A DNA stretch of 35,490 bases, from the NCBI GenBank assembly GCA_035708085.1, contig DASSTE010000064.1, forward strand, positions 1 through 35,490, given 5' to 3'. Position 1 is the first letter of the stretch, and each line of letters begins with the position of its first letter. The stretch comes from DASSBR01 sp035708085 (lineage in GTDB: Bacteria > Pseudomonadota > Gammaproteobacteria > Natronospirales > DASSBR01). The position numbers and the translations under genes are program-made. The notes below the pieces were generated by a model that did no database searches, had not been told where the DNA came from, and saw nothing but the letters and a program-made list of their open reading frames with translations. Below, in pieces: positions 16,807 through 26,831 of this stretch.

Positions 16807-17855
16807 TGCTGGGCCAGCGCCCACTCGACGTGTTCGCGCACCAGCGCCGACGGATGGGCTCGGCGCCCCTCCAGGGCGGCGATCACTTCGGGGTCTGACG
16901 GCGCATTTCCAAGTGCGACCGCGCAATTCCGCAACCAGCCTTCGTAGCCGATGCGGCGGATCGCGCTGCCTTCGGTATTCTTCAGGAAAGTCGCTTCGTT
17001 CCAGTTGAATAGCTCTACCAGCGTCGCATTGTCGAGGCCGTGCCGCGGGGCGAAATCGGCTTCTGCCGTGGGATGTGCGAACTTATTCCACGGGCAGACC
17101 AACTGGCAGTCGTCGCAGCCGTAGATGCGGTTGCCGATCGCCTCGCGGAATTCGATCGGAATCGCGTCGCGGTTTTCAATCGTCAGGTAGGAAATGCAGC
17201 GGCGGGCGTCCAGTTGATACGGCGCGGTGATGGCCTGCGTCGGGCAGACGTCAATGCAGGCGTGGCAGGAGCCACAGTGATCCTGCTCGGGTGCATCGAT
17301 GGGCAGCGGCAGATCCGTATAGATTTCGCCGAGGAAAAACCACGAGCCGGCGCGGCGGTTGATCAGATTGGTGTGCTTGCCGATCCAGCCGAGGCCGGCG
17401 TTGCGCGCGAGCGGCTTTTCCATGACCGGCGCGCTGTCGGTGAACGCGCGATAGCCGAACGCGCCGCTGTCTTCCCTGACCATGTCGGCGAGTTGCTGCA
17501 GGCGTTTGCGCAGCAGTTTATGGTAGTCGCGGCCGAGCGCATAGCGGGAAATATAGGCACGGCGGCCGTCGGCCAGATTCTCGTCGGCGTCCGCGGCATT
17601 CGCCGGCCAGTAATCCATGCGCGCCGAAATGACGCGCAATGTGCCGGGGACCAGTTCGGTCGGATGCGTACGGCGGCGGCCGTGGCGCGCCATGTAGTGC
17701 ATCGAGCCATGGCGCTGGGCGCGTAGCCAATTTACCAGCCGCGCCTCGTCGGCTTCGAGATCGACATCGGCAATGCCGATCTGCTGGAAGCCCAGCGCAC
17801 GCCCGTGCGCCTTAATCCGCTCCGCGAGTTCGTCTGGATTGGCAGATCCCGTCAT
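16803..17855 (-). CDS. queG: QueG, epoxyqueuosine reductase
   Basis: Cobalamin- and iron-sulphur-dependent enzyme that reduces epoxyqueuosine to queuosine in GUN-anticodon tRNAs, the last step of queuosine biosynthesis. The 350 residues include the N-terminal cobalamin-binding region (YFPLCAR-type segment replaced here by YISRYALGRDYHK; FTDSAPVMEK), followed by two 4Fe-4S clusters (CGSCHACIDVCP and CDDCQLVCPWN) and a HEAT-like C-terminus (NCAVALGNAPSDPEVIAAL). The ATG overlaps the stop of the thioesterase gene (ATGA). The stop overlaps the kinase stop on the opposite strand by four bases. Last gene of the five-gene minus-strand operon. Confidence 0.95.
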   Translation of the reverse strand: MTGSANPDELAERIKAHGRALGFQQIGIADVDLEADEARLVNWLRAQRHGSMHYMARHGRRRTHPTELVPGTLRVISARMDYWPANAADADENLADGRRAYISRYALGRDYHKLLRKRLQQLADMVREDSGAFGYRAFTDSAPVMEKPLARNAGLGWIGKHTNLINRRAGSWFFLGEIYTDLPLPIDAPEQDHCGSCHACIDVCPTQAITAPYQLDARRCISYLTIENRDAIPIEFREAIGNRIYGCDDCQLVCPWNKFAHPTAEADFAPRHGLDNATLVELFNWNEATFLKNTEGSAIRRIGYEGWLRNCAVALGNAPSDPEVIAALEGRRAHPSALVREHVEWALAQH

Positions 17856-18259
17856 GACTCATCAGTCTGCCTTTTTTCGATCGAGCAGGGGCGCCGGTCC
17901 TCGCCGACATGCACATAGGTCAACTGCGCCGTCGCCACTCTGCGGCTACGTTCCGCTTCGCCGGTCTGGCTGGCAAAGACAGTCACATCGACCGTCAGCG
18001 ATGTATTACCGATGCGGCTGACGTTGGCGTAGAAGCTGACCACGTCACCGACGTACACCGGGTTCAGAAACTGGAACTCGTTCACCGACACGGTGACGAC
18101 GCGGCCGCCGGCGCGCCGGAAGGCGGGGATGGCGGCCGCCATGTCGGCGTGCGCCATCAGCCAGCCGCCGAAGATGTCGCCGAGGCTGTTGGTGTCCTTG
18201 GGCATGGCGAGGGTGCGAACCATCGCCTCCTGATCGACAGGCGGATGATCGAAATACAT
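17852..18259 (-). CDS. yciA: YciA-like acyl-CoA thioesterase
   Basis: Hot-dog-fold acyl-CoA hydrolase of the YciA/BACH type, releasing free CoA and acid. The 135 residues carry the family motif DTNSLGDIFGGWLMAHAD (about 22-39) with the catalytic Asp, and the strands RVVTVSVNEFQFLNPVYVGDVVSFYANV. GGGGA lies eight bases upstream of ATG 18259, at the end of the FadB/J-like gene, whose stop is 11 bases away. Being directly downstream of a beta-oxidation enzyme, it may act on the same acyl-CoA pool. Overlaps queG by four bases. Confidence 0.9.
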   Translation of the reverse strand: MYFDHPPVDQEAMVRTLAMPKDTNSLGDIFGGWLMAHADMAAAIPAFRRAGGRVVTVSVNEFQFLNPVYVGDVVSFYANVSRIGNTSLTVDVTVFASQTGEAERSRRVATAQLTYVHVGEDRRPCSIEKRQTDES

Positions 18260-18270
18260 GTTGGTCCCCG

Positions 18271-20317
<2,047 letters not shown>

Positions 20318-20325
<8 letters not shown>

Positions 20326-21031
20326 GGTTATTCTCCGTTTCTGCGGGGCGGTCGATAAAGCTTGTGCCCGGCGGCGTAGCGAGCAGTTGCTGGCGGATAT
20401 GCTCGCCGACGATGACCGCGGTGCGGTAGCGGCCGTTGCCGGGATCCGCGGCGGGCTGCGCTATGAAATTGCGAAAGCTTTTCCGCTTGAGCTGTGCGGC
20501 CTGCCGATAAACATCATACCAGTCGTGCTCGGCGCGATCGCCGAATTTCGCGGCGCCATAATAGCGTAACAGCCGCGTGCGCAGCGTGTTCGCGGCCAGA
20601 TCTTGGTGAATCGCGTCCGCCGCCGGCTTCTCGCCGGTCTCGCTGTGTGCTGCCAGGCCCTCCAGGAGCAGCATCCGACGGTCGATGGCCCCCATGATTT
20701 CCTCGCGCAACGCCGTCAGCGGTTGCGGCTGCTCCAGGACGCGGCTCTCGGTCTCGAGCAGTTCGTTGCGCACGGCTGAGAGCGCCGCATCGTCGAGCGT
20801 CGTTGCCGGCGCCTCGTCGGCAAACGCGGCGGCCGGTGCGAGCACCCCCTGGCGCCAGGCCTGCCAGATATCGTCGATGCAGAGCGCCGCGGAATCCGGC
20901 GTCGGCGCCGGCTTCAGACGCCGCCGCATCGAGGCGCGCAAGGTCAAAAATAATGCGGCGAAGACGGCGCCGCCGGCCATCGCTCCGATCACCATCGAAA
21001 TGATCATGGCCGAGACGGGGACGCCGTTCAC
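20318..21031 (-). CDS. Membrane-anchored protein of unknown function
   Basis: I do not recognise a family. The 237 residues have one N-terminal hydrophobic segment (about 8-31, AMIISMVIGAMAGGAVFAALFL) followed by basic residues (RASMRRRLK), so it should be anchored in the inner membrane with a large cytoplasmic part. The body is helical and charged, with possible coiled coil around 90-125 and a YRQAAQLKRKSFRNF stretch near 180-195. It is locked into an operon: its start overlaps the EEP gene stop by four bases (ATGA) and its stop overlaps the FadB/J-like gene by eight. Real coding is supported by these overlaps and its length, not by homology. Confidence 0.75.
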
Positions 21032-21810
21032 CGCCGCTCCGTGCCGGTCGACTGGACGAGGCGTGGCGCCGCATCGGCTTCGATTTCAAAGTCGCACACC
21101 AGCGGCAAATGGTCAGAGTAGGGGACTTTCGGAATATGAAAGTCGGTCACGTGAATGCCCTTACCGTACAGGATGAAGTCGAGCTGCTTGCGGGGCGAGT
21201 GGCTGGGATACGACGGCTCGGCCAGCCGGTTGGCGCTCTTCAGACCGGTGGCGGCCATGAACAGCTCGATTTCGTAGTCGCCGCGCAGGGTATTGAAGTC
21301 GCCGGCGACGATCAGCGGCTTGTCGGTGGCCTGGACAAGCGTGTGCAAATGCCGCAGCTGATAGTGGCGGTGACGGTATTTCAGCGACAAATGCACCAGG
21401 AACACGCTCAGGTTGTCGAGTTCGAGTTCGAGGATCAGCCGCTTGATGCCGGCGTCGAAATAGTGGATGTGCTCGCTGCTGATGCGGCTGCCGGTGATGA
21501 ACGCGTTGCCCTGCTTGCGCATGATCGGCAAATGGTTGCCGAACGACTTGACGCCGTACTTGGTCTGGTATGAACTGGCGTGGCCGAGGGCGGCCGCAAT
21601 CGCGTCGGCCTGGTTGACGGTCCGGGAGCGCAGCGAGCCGGTATCGACCTCGATCAGCCCGGCGATATCCGGCTGCGTTTCGACGATGAATTTGGTAATT
21701 CTGCGCAGATTACGGGCGGTATCCTTGATATAGCCGATACCCGGCAGCGGCCAGTTAAACGCAAGGCCGGATCCCGTGGCATAGCGCATGTTGTAGAGCA
21801 GAAATCGCAT
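21028..21810 (-). CDS. Endonuclease/exonuclease/phosphatase (EEP) family hydrolase, YbhP-like
   Basis: EEP-fold metal-dependent phosphoesterase of 260 residues. Motifs in order: YNMRY with Asn7, GLIEVD with metal-binding Glu54, VHLSLKYR, AGDFNT (catalytic Asp/Asn), QLDFILYG and the terminal SDHLPL with the catalytic His. ATG 21810 begins MRFLLYNMRYATG, the natural start of the domain; 86 further open codons upstream run into the divergent clsB gene and are not credible. In E. coli the YbhP EEP protein is encoded with ClsB; here the same two families are divergent and 39 bases apart. Substrate unknown; a phospholipid-related role is inference from context. First gene of the five-gene operon. 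Confidence 0.88.
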   Translation of the reverse strand: MRFLLYNMRYATGSGLAFNWPLPGIGYIKDTARNLRRITKFIVETQPDIAGLIEVDTGSLRSRTVNQADAIAAALGHASSYQTKYGVKSFGNHLPIMRKQGNAFITGSRISSEHIHYFDAGIKRLILELELDNLSVFLVHLSLKYRHRHYQLRHLHTLVQATDKPLIVAGDFNTLRGDYEIELFMAATGLKSANRLAEPSYPSHSPRKQLDFILYGKGIHVTDFHIPKVPYSDHLPLVCDFEIEADAAPRLVQSTGTERR

Positions 21811-21849
21811 TCGCTTCGTCAGCACACCGCTTTGTATATCATAGCTCCC
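21811..21849. promoter_or_regulatory. Short divergent promoter region EEP / clsB
   Basis: Only 39 bases separate the two start codons. On the plus strand TATCAT ends seven bases before the clsB ATG and no Shine-Dalgarno is present, so clsB may be leaderless. On the minus strand TATGAT followed by ATAC is a -10 candidate for the EEP operon. The two promoters must overlap. Confidence 0.4.
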
Positions 21850-22947
21850 ATGACCGCTGAACAACCCACCATCGCGGCAAGCGAAGCTCTCGATTTTGAT
21901 TGCTTTATCGAAGGCGATACCGCCTACGAGGCGATGTTGGCCGCCATCACGGGCGCGCGCCGGTCGATCCGCCTGGAAGCCTACATCCTGGCCGACGATG
22001 AAATCGGCTGGCGCTTCGCCGAAGCGCTGGCGAAGCAGGCCGACCGCGGCGTGGATGTACGCGTACACATCGACGCGGCGGGCTCGCTATTCTGGCTGTC
22101 GCGGCACCTGCCGCGGCACCTGCAGGCACACGGCGTCCGCGTCCAGTGGTACCACCGCATCGGCTGGAGCCCGGTGCGTTACAACCGCCGCAACCACCGG
22201 AAAATGCTGATTGTCGACGACACCGTTCTGTACCTCGGCGGCATGAACCTGCATCGTGAAAACTCGCTCAGCGTGTTCGGCCCGAGCCGCTGGCGGGACA
22301 CCCATCTTGCGCTACGGGGGTCACTGGTGCGCCAGGCGATAGATCTGTTCGACGCGCTCTGGGAACACCGCCGCGAGCCGCCGTGCGAGGATATTACCCT
22401 GCACGACACGGCTCTGATCACGAACCGCCCACGGCGCTGGAAGCACCTGCTCAGGCGGCTTTATGGTAACGCCTTCGCGGCCGCAAAAAGCACCATTTAT
22501 CTTACCACGCCATATTTGGTGCCGGACCTGCGCACCCAGCACGGAATGATGGCTGCCGCACAGCGCGGCGTGGACGTGCGCCTGCTCGTGCCGCGTCACA
22601 GCGACAGCCGGCTGGCGCAGTGGGCAGCGCACGCGGCCTACGACGCGCTGCTGCGTAAAGGGGTGCGGATTTACGAATATCTGCCGCGTGTGCTGCATGC
22701 AAAAACCGCCGTTGTCGACGGCTACTGGAGTACCGTCGGAACCGCGAACCTCGACTATCGCAGTTTTTTTCTCAATTACGAGATGAATCTTGTGACGGCG
22801 GACCCGCGGATGGCCTCAGTCCTCGAACATCAGTTTCTGGAGGATATCCGGGAAGCGGAGGAGGTCCGGCTCGACCATTGGGTGCGGCGCGGCCTGCCGG
22901 ATCGCGTCACCGAATTCGTCGGGTGGCTGGGCCGGCGCTGGCTATAG
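21850..22947 (+). CDS. clsB: ClsB-type cardiolipin synthase (phospholipase D family)
   Basis: Makes cardiolipin (or related phosphatidyl transfer products) by transphosphatidylation at the inner membrane. The 365 residues contain two HKD motifs: HRKMLIVDD (His116) and HAKTAVVDG (His283), each followed by a conserved tail (LGGMNL; VGTANLDYRS). There is no N-terminal membrane-helix pair, which distinguishes ClsB from ClsA. The length is slightly below E. coli ClsB (413). ATG 21850 lacks a Shine-Dalgarno. Divergent from the EEP gene, as a rearranged form of the E. coli clsB-ybhP neighbourhood. Uses the phosphatidylglycerol pool started by PgsA. Confidence 0.9.
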   Translation: MTAEQPTIAASEALDFDCFIEGDTAYEAMLAAITGARRSIRLEAYILADDEIGWRFAEALAKQADRGVDVRVHIDAAGSLFWLSRHLPRHLQAHGVRVQWYHRIGWSPVRYNRRNHRKMLIVDDTVLYLGGMNLHRENSLSVFGPSRWRDTHLALRGSLVRQAIDLFDALWEHRREPPCEDITLHDTALITNRPRRWKHLLRRLYGNAFAAAKSTIYLTTPYLVPDLRTQHGMMAAAQRGVDVRLLVPRHSDSRLAQWAAHAAYDALLRKGVRIYEYLPRVLHAKTAVVDGYWSTVGTANLDYRSFFLNYEMNLVTADPRMASVLEHQFLEDIREAEEVRLDHWVRRGLPDRVTEFVGWLGRRWL

Positions 22948-23061
22948 TATAATCGTTCGGCTTTAGACGGCCTTTTTCCTAAGTATTAAATATTCTGCGC
23001 GGCGGGCAGGGCGGCTCTGTTCGGGCAGGGTTTTGTCAGTTTGCAGATTCAGGAGTCACGA
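22948..23061 (+). promoter_or_regulatory. Leader and -10 box upstream of petA
   Basis: TATAAT at 22948-22953 directly follows the clsB stop and could start a roughly 100-base leader; no good -35 is seen. AGGAG at 23051-23055 is the petA ribosome-binding site. Two KOPS-type octamers lie between. No strong terminator for clsB is visible. Confidence 0.45.
23004..23030 (+). promoter_or_regulatory. Tandem KOPS-type motifs GGGCAGGG pointing to dif
   Basis: GGGCAGGG occurs at 23004-23011 and again at 23023-23030, both on the plus strand and both in non-coding DNA. This matches the E. coli FtsK-orienting polar sequence GGGNAGGG, whose orientation guides the translocase to dif. The dif site lies 3.9 kb to the right, in the direction these motifs point. 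Confidence 0.6.
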
Positions 23062-23694
23062 ATGCGCAAAGAGACCGCTCCGTCGGCCGAACAAATCGAC
23101 GCCAACCGCCGCAAGTTTCTGATCAGTGCGACTTCGGTCGTCGGGGCCGCCGGATTTGCCGGCGTGGTTTATCCGTTCGTCGAGACGATGTTTCCCAGCC
23201 GCAAGGCGGTCGCCGAAGCGCAGCCGGTGAAGATCGACATCAGCAAAATCGAGCCGGGCCGGCAGATTCAGGTGATGTGGCAGCACAAGCCCGTCTGGGT
23301 GCTGCATCGCACCAAGGAGCAGCTCGCGACGCTGCAAAAGCGCGACAACCAGCTCAAGGATCCGAAGTCGACGTCGGCGCAGCAGTTGCCTCAATATGCG
23401 AATCCGACGCGCTCGCTGCGGCCGGAACTCCTGGTCCTGGTCGGCATCTGCACCCACTTGGGCTGCATTCCGGATTACAAGCCGAAGCCTGGCTCGATTA
23501 CGCCCCGCTGGCTGGGTGGTTACCATTGCCCCTGCCACGGTTCGCGCTACGACCTGGCCGGCCGGGTGTTCGATGGCTCTCCGGCGCCGCTCAACCTGCC
23601 GGTGCCGCCGTACTATTTCATCAACGACAAGGAAATCATGGTCGGCCAGCTCAAGGATGGCTCGGAACAGCACTGGACTCCGAGCATCTGGTAG
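23062..23694 (+). CDS. petA: Rieske iron-sulphur subunit of cytochrome bc1
   Basis: Transfers electrons from ubiquinol to cytochrome c1 in the bc1 complex. The 210 residues have a twin-arginine type N-terminus (NRRKFLISATSVVG) that stays as the membrane anchor, a hinge, then a Rieske domain with cluster ligands CTHLGC (130-135) and CPCHGS (156-161). Spacing and the insert between the two motifs are of the proteobacterial bc1 type. ATG 23062 follows AGGAG (23051-23055). Unusually, cytochrome b (petB) and c1 (petC) do not follow: after 71 bases comes a quinone oxidoreductase. The partners must be elsewhere, or this is a second copy. Confidence 0.94.
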   Translation: MRKETAPSAEQIDANRRKFLISATSVVGAAGFAGVVYPFVETMFPSRKAVAEAQPVKIDISKIEPGRQIQVMWQHKPVWVLHRTKEQLATLQKRDNQLKDPKSTSAQQLPQYANPTRSLRPELLVLVGICTHLGCIPDYKPKPGSITPRWLGGYHCPCHGSRYDLAGRVFDGSPAPLNLPVPPYYFINDKEIMVGQLKDGSEQHWTPSIW

Positions 23695-23717
23695 GCGCGA
23701 CACGGAAGGATCCGCCA

Positions 23718-23759
23718 ATGGAACGATACGGAAATCGGCATGAACAACAGGCGGCGTGA
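23718..23759 (+). other. 13-codon mini-ORF between petA and the quinone oxidoreductase
   Basis: ATG 23718 has GGAAGG (23704-23709) eight bases upstream and runs 13 codons to TGA at 23757-23759, seven bases before the next gene. It shows no resemblance to the start of petB. It could be a coupling leader or a scar from rearrangement; evidence for coding is thin. Confidence 0.2.
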
Positions 23760-23765
23760 GTAATC

Positions 23766-24761
23766 ATGGCCGAGCGCATGATGCAAGCGATCCGGGTCCG
23801 CCAGTTCGGCGGGCCCGAAGTGTTGTGCTGCGAAGACGTGCCCATTCCGTCGCCGGAACCGCGGCAGGTGCTTGTGCAAGTACATGCCGCGGGTGTCAAT
23901 CCGGTCGATACGTACATCCGTACCGGTACCTACGCCCGCACACCTGATCTCCCATACACTCCCGGCTCGGATGCCGCCGGCATCGTCGCGGCCCTCGGCC
24001 GCGACGTCGAAGGCCTTGCCGTCGGCGATCGTGTCTACACGTCGGGCACAGTGTCAGGCAGTTACGCCGACTACACAATCTGCAACGACCGGCAGGTGTT
24101 CCGCTTGCCGGTTCGTACCGAGTTCATCCAGGGCGCGGCGCTAGGTACGCCGTACGCGACGGCCTGGCGCGCATTGTTCCAGCGCGGCCGCGCGGTTGCC
24201 GGTGAAACCCTGCTGGTGCACGGCGCCACCGGCGGCGTCGGGCTGGCCGCGGTACAACTCGCCGCGGCAGCCGGTCTACGCATCTTCGCCACCGGCGGCA
24301 GCGAGGAAGGCCGCGAACTGGTGCTGGAGCAGGGCGCCCACGAAGTCTTTAACCATCACGCCGACGATTATCTCGACCGTATCCGGGCTCGCAGCGGTGG
24401 TGTCGATCTCGTGCTGGAAATGCTCGCCAACGTCAATCTCGATCGCGATCTTGAGGTGCTCGCACCGCGTGGCCGCGTCGTCGTGATCGGCAGCCGCGGA
24501 CGAATCGAGATCGATCCGCGCCGGACGATGCAGAAGGAAACCGCGATCCTCGGCATAACGCTGTTCAACGCCAGCGAAAAGGAAACCCGTAGCATTCATG
24601 CCGGCATCGGCGCGGGCCTCGCGAACGGCAGCCTTTCGCCGCTGGTCGGACGGCGCTTTGCACTGGCCGATGCCGCCGAGGCGCACCGGGCGGTAATGGA
24701 ATCGAACCGCCACGGCAAGATCGTGCTGCTTACGAGCGAAGGGGAACAGGACAGAGGTTGA
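23766..24761 (+). CDS. Quinone oxidoreductase (zeta-crystallin-like, NADPH-dependent)
   Basis: Member of the medium-chain dehydrogenase/reductase superfamily, QOR branch, which reduces quinones or related enones with NADPH in the cytosol. The 331 residues show the GroES-like domain (AIRVRQFGGPEVL; VHAAGVNPVDTYIRTG; GSDAAGIVAALG) and a Rossmann domain with HGATGGVGLAAVQLA. The zinc-binding cysteines of alcohol dehydrogenases are absent, as in QORs. ATG 23766 has no clear Shine-Dalgarno; ATGs at 23778 and 23781 are alternatives that begin closer to the family start. Followed closely by the DUF192 gene. Confidence 0.9.
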   Translation: MAERMMQAIRVRQFGGPEVLCCEDVPIPSPEPRQVLVQVHAAGVNPVDTYIRTGTYARTPDLPYTPGSDAAGIVAALGRDVEGLAVGDRVYTSGTVSGSYADYTICNDRQVFRLPVRTEFIQGAALGTPYATAWRALFQRGRAVAGETLLVHGATGGVGLAAVQLAAAAGLRIFATGGSEEGRELVLEQGAHEVFNHHADDYLDRIRARSGGVDLVLEMLANVNLDRDLEVLAPRGRVVVIGSRGRIEIDPRRTMQKETAILGITLFNASEKETRSIHAGIGAGLANGSLSPLVGRRFALADAAEAHRAVMESNRHGKIVLLTSEGEQDRG

Positions 24762-24765
24762 TGTG

Positions 24766-25284
24766 ATGCGTGCCAGATGGCTCGTCGCGGGCGTTTTAGC
24801 AGCAGCCACGGCACACGCGGCGCCGTATCATTTGCCTGCCGGCGAAACGACCTGTGCTGTAGATGGCCATTCGTTTCCTGTCCACATCGCCGACACCGTC
24901 GCCGAGCGTGCCAAGGGCTTCGGCGAGGCGCCGCCAGCTCTCATTCAACACACGGCAATCCTGTTCGTCTATCCGCCGAAAGGTGTGCCCGTTTCACAGT
25001 CGACATTTTCGTTCGGGGGCGGGGTGAATCATCCGCCGTCGGCGAGCGTCGACTGGTATTTCAACATGCGGCACATGCTCGCGCCGCTGGATATCGCCTT
25101 TATGAACGCGGACGGGCGCGTGCTCGCGGTGCTGCGCATGGTACCCGGTCAAAAGCTGTATCGTCCGAACCAACCTTACGCCGCCGCGCTCGAGATCGCG
25201 GCAGGGCGCGCGGCCAAGCTCGACCTCGAGCCCGGAGGGCGCCTAGTATGCGGTCGCGAAGCGCGGGAGGAGGCGGCCCATTAA
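24766..25284 (+). CDS. Exported DUF192 (UPF0127) protein
   Basis: Predicted periplasmic protein of 172 residues: signal peptide WLVAGVLAAATAHA, then a DUF192 domain with the family's HIADTVAERAKGFG, AILFVYPP and PLDIAFMNADGRVLAVLRM. The region that normally reads as a short FWMKNT turn is extended here (FSFGGGVNHPPSASVDWYFNM). Function unknown for the family. ATG 24766 is preferred because AGAGG at 24753-24757 is eight bases upstream; GTG 24763 is in frame. The gene starts four bases after the quinone oxidoreductase stop and is followed directly by a decayed gene. Confidence 0.82.
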   Translation: MRARWLVAGVLAAATAHAAPYHLPAGETTCAVDGHSFPVHIADTVAERAKGFGEAPPALIQHTAILFVYPPKGVPVSQSTFSFGGGVNHPPSASVDWYFNMRHMLAPLDIAFMNADGRVLAVLRMVPGQKLYRPNQPYAAALEIAAGRAAKLDLEPGGRLVCGREAREEAAH

Positions 25285-25356
25285 GGAGCGCCCGCCATTT
25301 TCGTCGGTCACGGCACGCCGATGAATGCGCTCGATAGCGAGCAGTCGAACATCTAG
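25285..25356 (+). pseudogene. N-terminal fragment of a DOPA-dioxygenase-like (YgiD/LigB) gene
   Basis: Immediately after the DUF192 stop, one frame reads APAIFVGHGTPMNALD and reaches TAG at 25354-25356. PA-x-F-x-GHG-(S/T)-PMNAL is the hallmark N-terminus of 4,5-DOPA extradiol dioxygenase (YgiD) family proteins, which are about 260 residues. Here the start codon is gone and only about 22 codons remain; nothing of the rest is seen downstream. An AAGGAG at 25283-25288 may be its old ribosome-binding site. I read it as the stump of a deleted gene. Confidence 0.6.
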
Positions 25357-25422
25357 CGCCCCCGTTTACCTTCGTTCCGGGCAACCAACAATAGTGACCT
25401 GACGCAGATATGTTCGGTCCAC

Positions 25423-25451
25423 TTGGCAAACGTGCTGTTTTCCCTTATACA
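25423..25451 (+). promoter_or_regulatory. Sigma-70-type promoter of the histidine kinase gene
   Basis: TTGGCA (25423-25428), a 17-base spacer and TATACA (25446-25451). It implies a leader of about 100 bases before ATG 25560, and means the open frame from 25410 is not translated as an N-terminal extension. The 200 bases between the gene fragment and this kinase hold nothing else I can name. Confidence 0.6.
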
Positions 25452-25559
25452 CCTTCCTCTACCCCAAGGACCTCTACCTCAAGGGAGCCGGCGAGGCATC
25501 CAGTCAAACCGGCCCTGGTTCCTCAAGCACTTCCGCATCGACGATTGCGAGGCAGCGAT

Positions 25560-26831
25560 ATGAACTTGCCTGAACACCCCGATACGCTCTGGTTCAGCAC
25601 CTTGGCCTATCGGCTGCTTCGCGACCAGGCGGAGATTCTTGCGCAATGGCAAGCGCGCGTGGAGGCGCGCAAACAAGCATCCGAACTTGCCAAACTGTCA
25701 TTGGCCGAATTCTGCGACCACATTCCCGATTTTCTCGATCGCTTGTCCGGGGTGTTCCTCGGCGCGGATCCGGCAGCGCCCGTGAGGCTGGCTGCCAAGC
25801 ACGGTGCGCATCGCTGGCAACACGGCGCCAATATTCAGGTTGTGACGCAGGAATGGGGCGTGCTGCACAGGGTACTGATGGATCATATTGCGGCGGTGGA
25901 TCCGGAGCCGGGCGTCGATGTGGCGAAGGTGCGGGGCGCGGCATATCGCCTGCTCGCGGACGAGATTCATCAGGCTATCACGGCCAGCCTGGAGGAATTC
26001 CATGCGCGCCAGCGCGTGGAAGCCGAGGCGCGCTTGCGTGACCTCGAAGCTGCGCTTGACCGGCGATATCAAGGAGCTCGCGTCGGCCAGCATTTGCACG
26101 GTGTCTCGCACGACTTGCGCGGCAGCCTCAAGGTGCTGCAGACGTCGTACGAGTCGCTCAAGGCGGGGCGGCGCGATGATGAAGTCGTCGCGGCCGTCGG
26201 TCATGCCACCGATAATCTCACTCAACTGCTGCATGATTTGCGCGATCTCGCGCGGCTGGAGGCCGGCCGGGAGAATCGTCGCGTCGAATCATTCGACGCG
26301 GCCATGCTGCTCGACGACCTGTGCAAGACTCTGCGCCCGCTGGCGGAGGCTGAGGGGCTTGTCCTGGTGACGCAGGGTGCGCGCCCGTTGGCTGTCAGCG
26401 GCGATGCAGCAAAGGTGCGGCGAATTGCGCAAACTCTCATTCTCAACGCGTTGAAGCACACACCCCAGGGCGAGGTCCAGGTAGGCTGGGAGTCGGCGGC
26501 TGCGCACCGTTGGCTTTTTTACGTGCGCGATACCGGCGGATTGCCGAAGTCCACAGCGGCCCGATTAGCAGACAGTCTGGAGGAGGCGGAAAAGTGCGGG
26601 GATGGCGTTCCTCCCGGCGTCGCCCCGCACCTGTGCGATCTTCCGGCGCCGCCTGAACGCGGGATTCCTGCGACCGAGGGCGTTGACGAGGTGGAAGGCC
26701 GCGGCGAAGGTATCGGCTTGGCCATTGTTCATCACTTGTGCGAGTTGCTCGACGCGGTGGTAGAGGTTGAATCCGAGCGCGAGCTTGGGGCTGTATTCCG
26801 GGTGTTATTGCCGAAACAGTATCCCGTCTGA
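25560..26831 (+). CDS. Soluble orphan sensor histidine kinase
   Basis: The 423 residues have no membrane segment. The N-terminal 150 residues (RDQAEILAQWQARVE ... HGANIQVVTQEWGVLHRVL) resemble RsbRD/globin-like sensor domains; then a charged helix leads to a dimerisation domain with GVSHDLRGSL (phospho-acceptor His184). The ATPase domain has an N box (QTLILNALKHT), a weak G1 box (VRDTGG), a long irregular insert (about 330-380) rich in Pro and Glu, and a good G2 box (GEGIGLAIVHHL). GAGG at 25548-25551 supports ATG 25560. No response regulator is adjacent, so its partner is unknown. It is the last plus-strand gene before dif. Confidence 0.85.
   Translation: MNLPEHPDTLWFSTLAYRLLRDQAEILAQWQARVEARKQASELAKLSLAEFCDHIPDFLDRLSGVFLGADPAAPVRLAAKHGAHRWQHGANIQVVTQEWGVLHRVLMDHIAAVDPEPGVDVAKVRGAAYRLLADEIHQAITASLEEFHARQRVEAEARLRDLEAALDRRYQGARVGQHLHGVSHDLRGSLKVLQTSYESLKAGRRDDEVVAAVGHATDNLTQLLHDLRDLARLEAGRENRRVESFDAAMLLDDLCKTLRPLAEAEGLVLVTQGARPLAVSGDAAKVRRIAQTLILNALKHTPQGEVQVGWESAAAHRWLFYVRDTGGLPKSTAARLADSLEEAEKCGDGVPPGVAPHLCDLPAPPERGIPATEGVDEVEGRGEGIGLAIVHHLCELLDAVVEVESERELGAVFRVLLPKQYPV

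Noticed and set aside
21811..22068. Extended N-terminus of the EEP hydrolase
   Set aside because: It would overlap the clsB coding region on the other strand; the EEP domain starts naturally at 21810.
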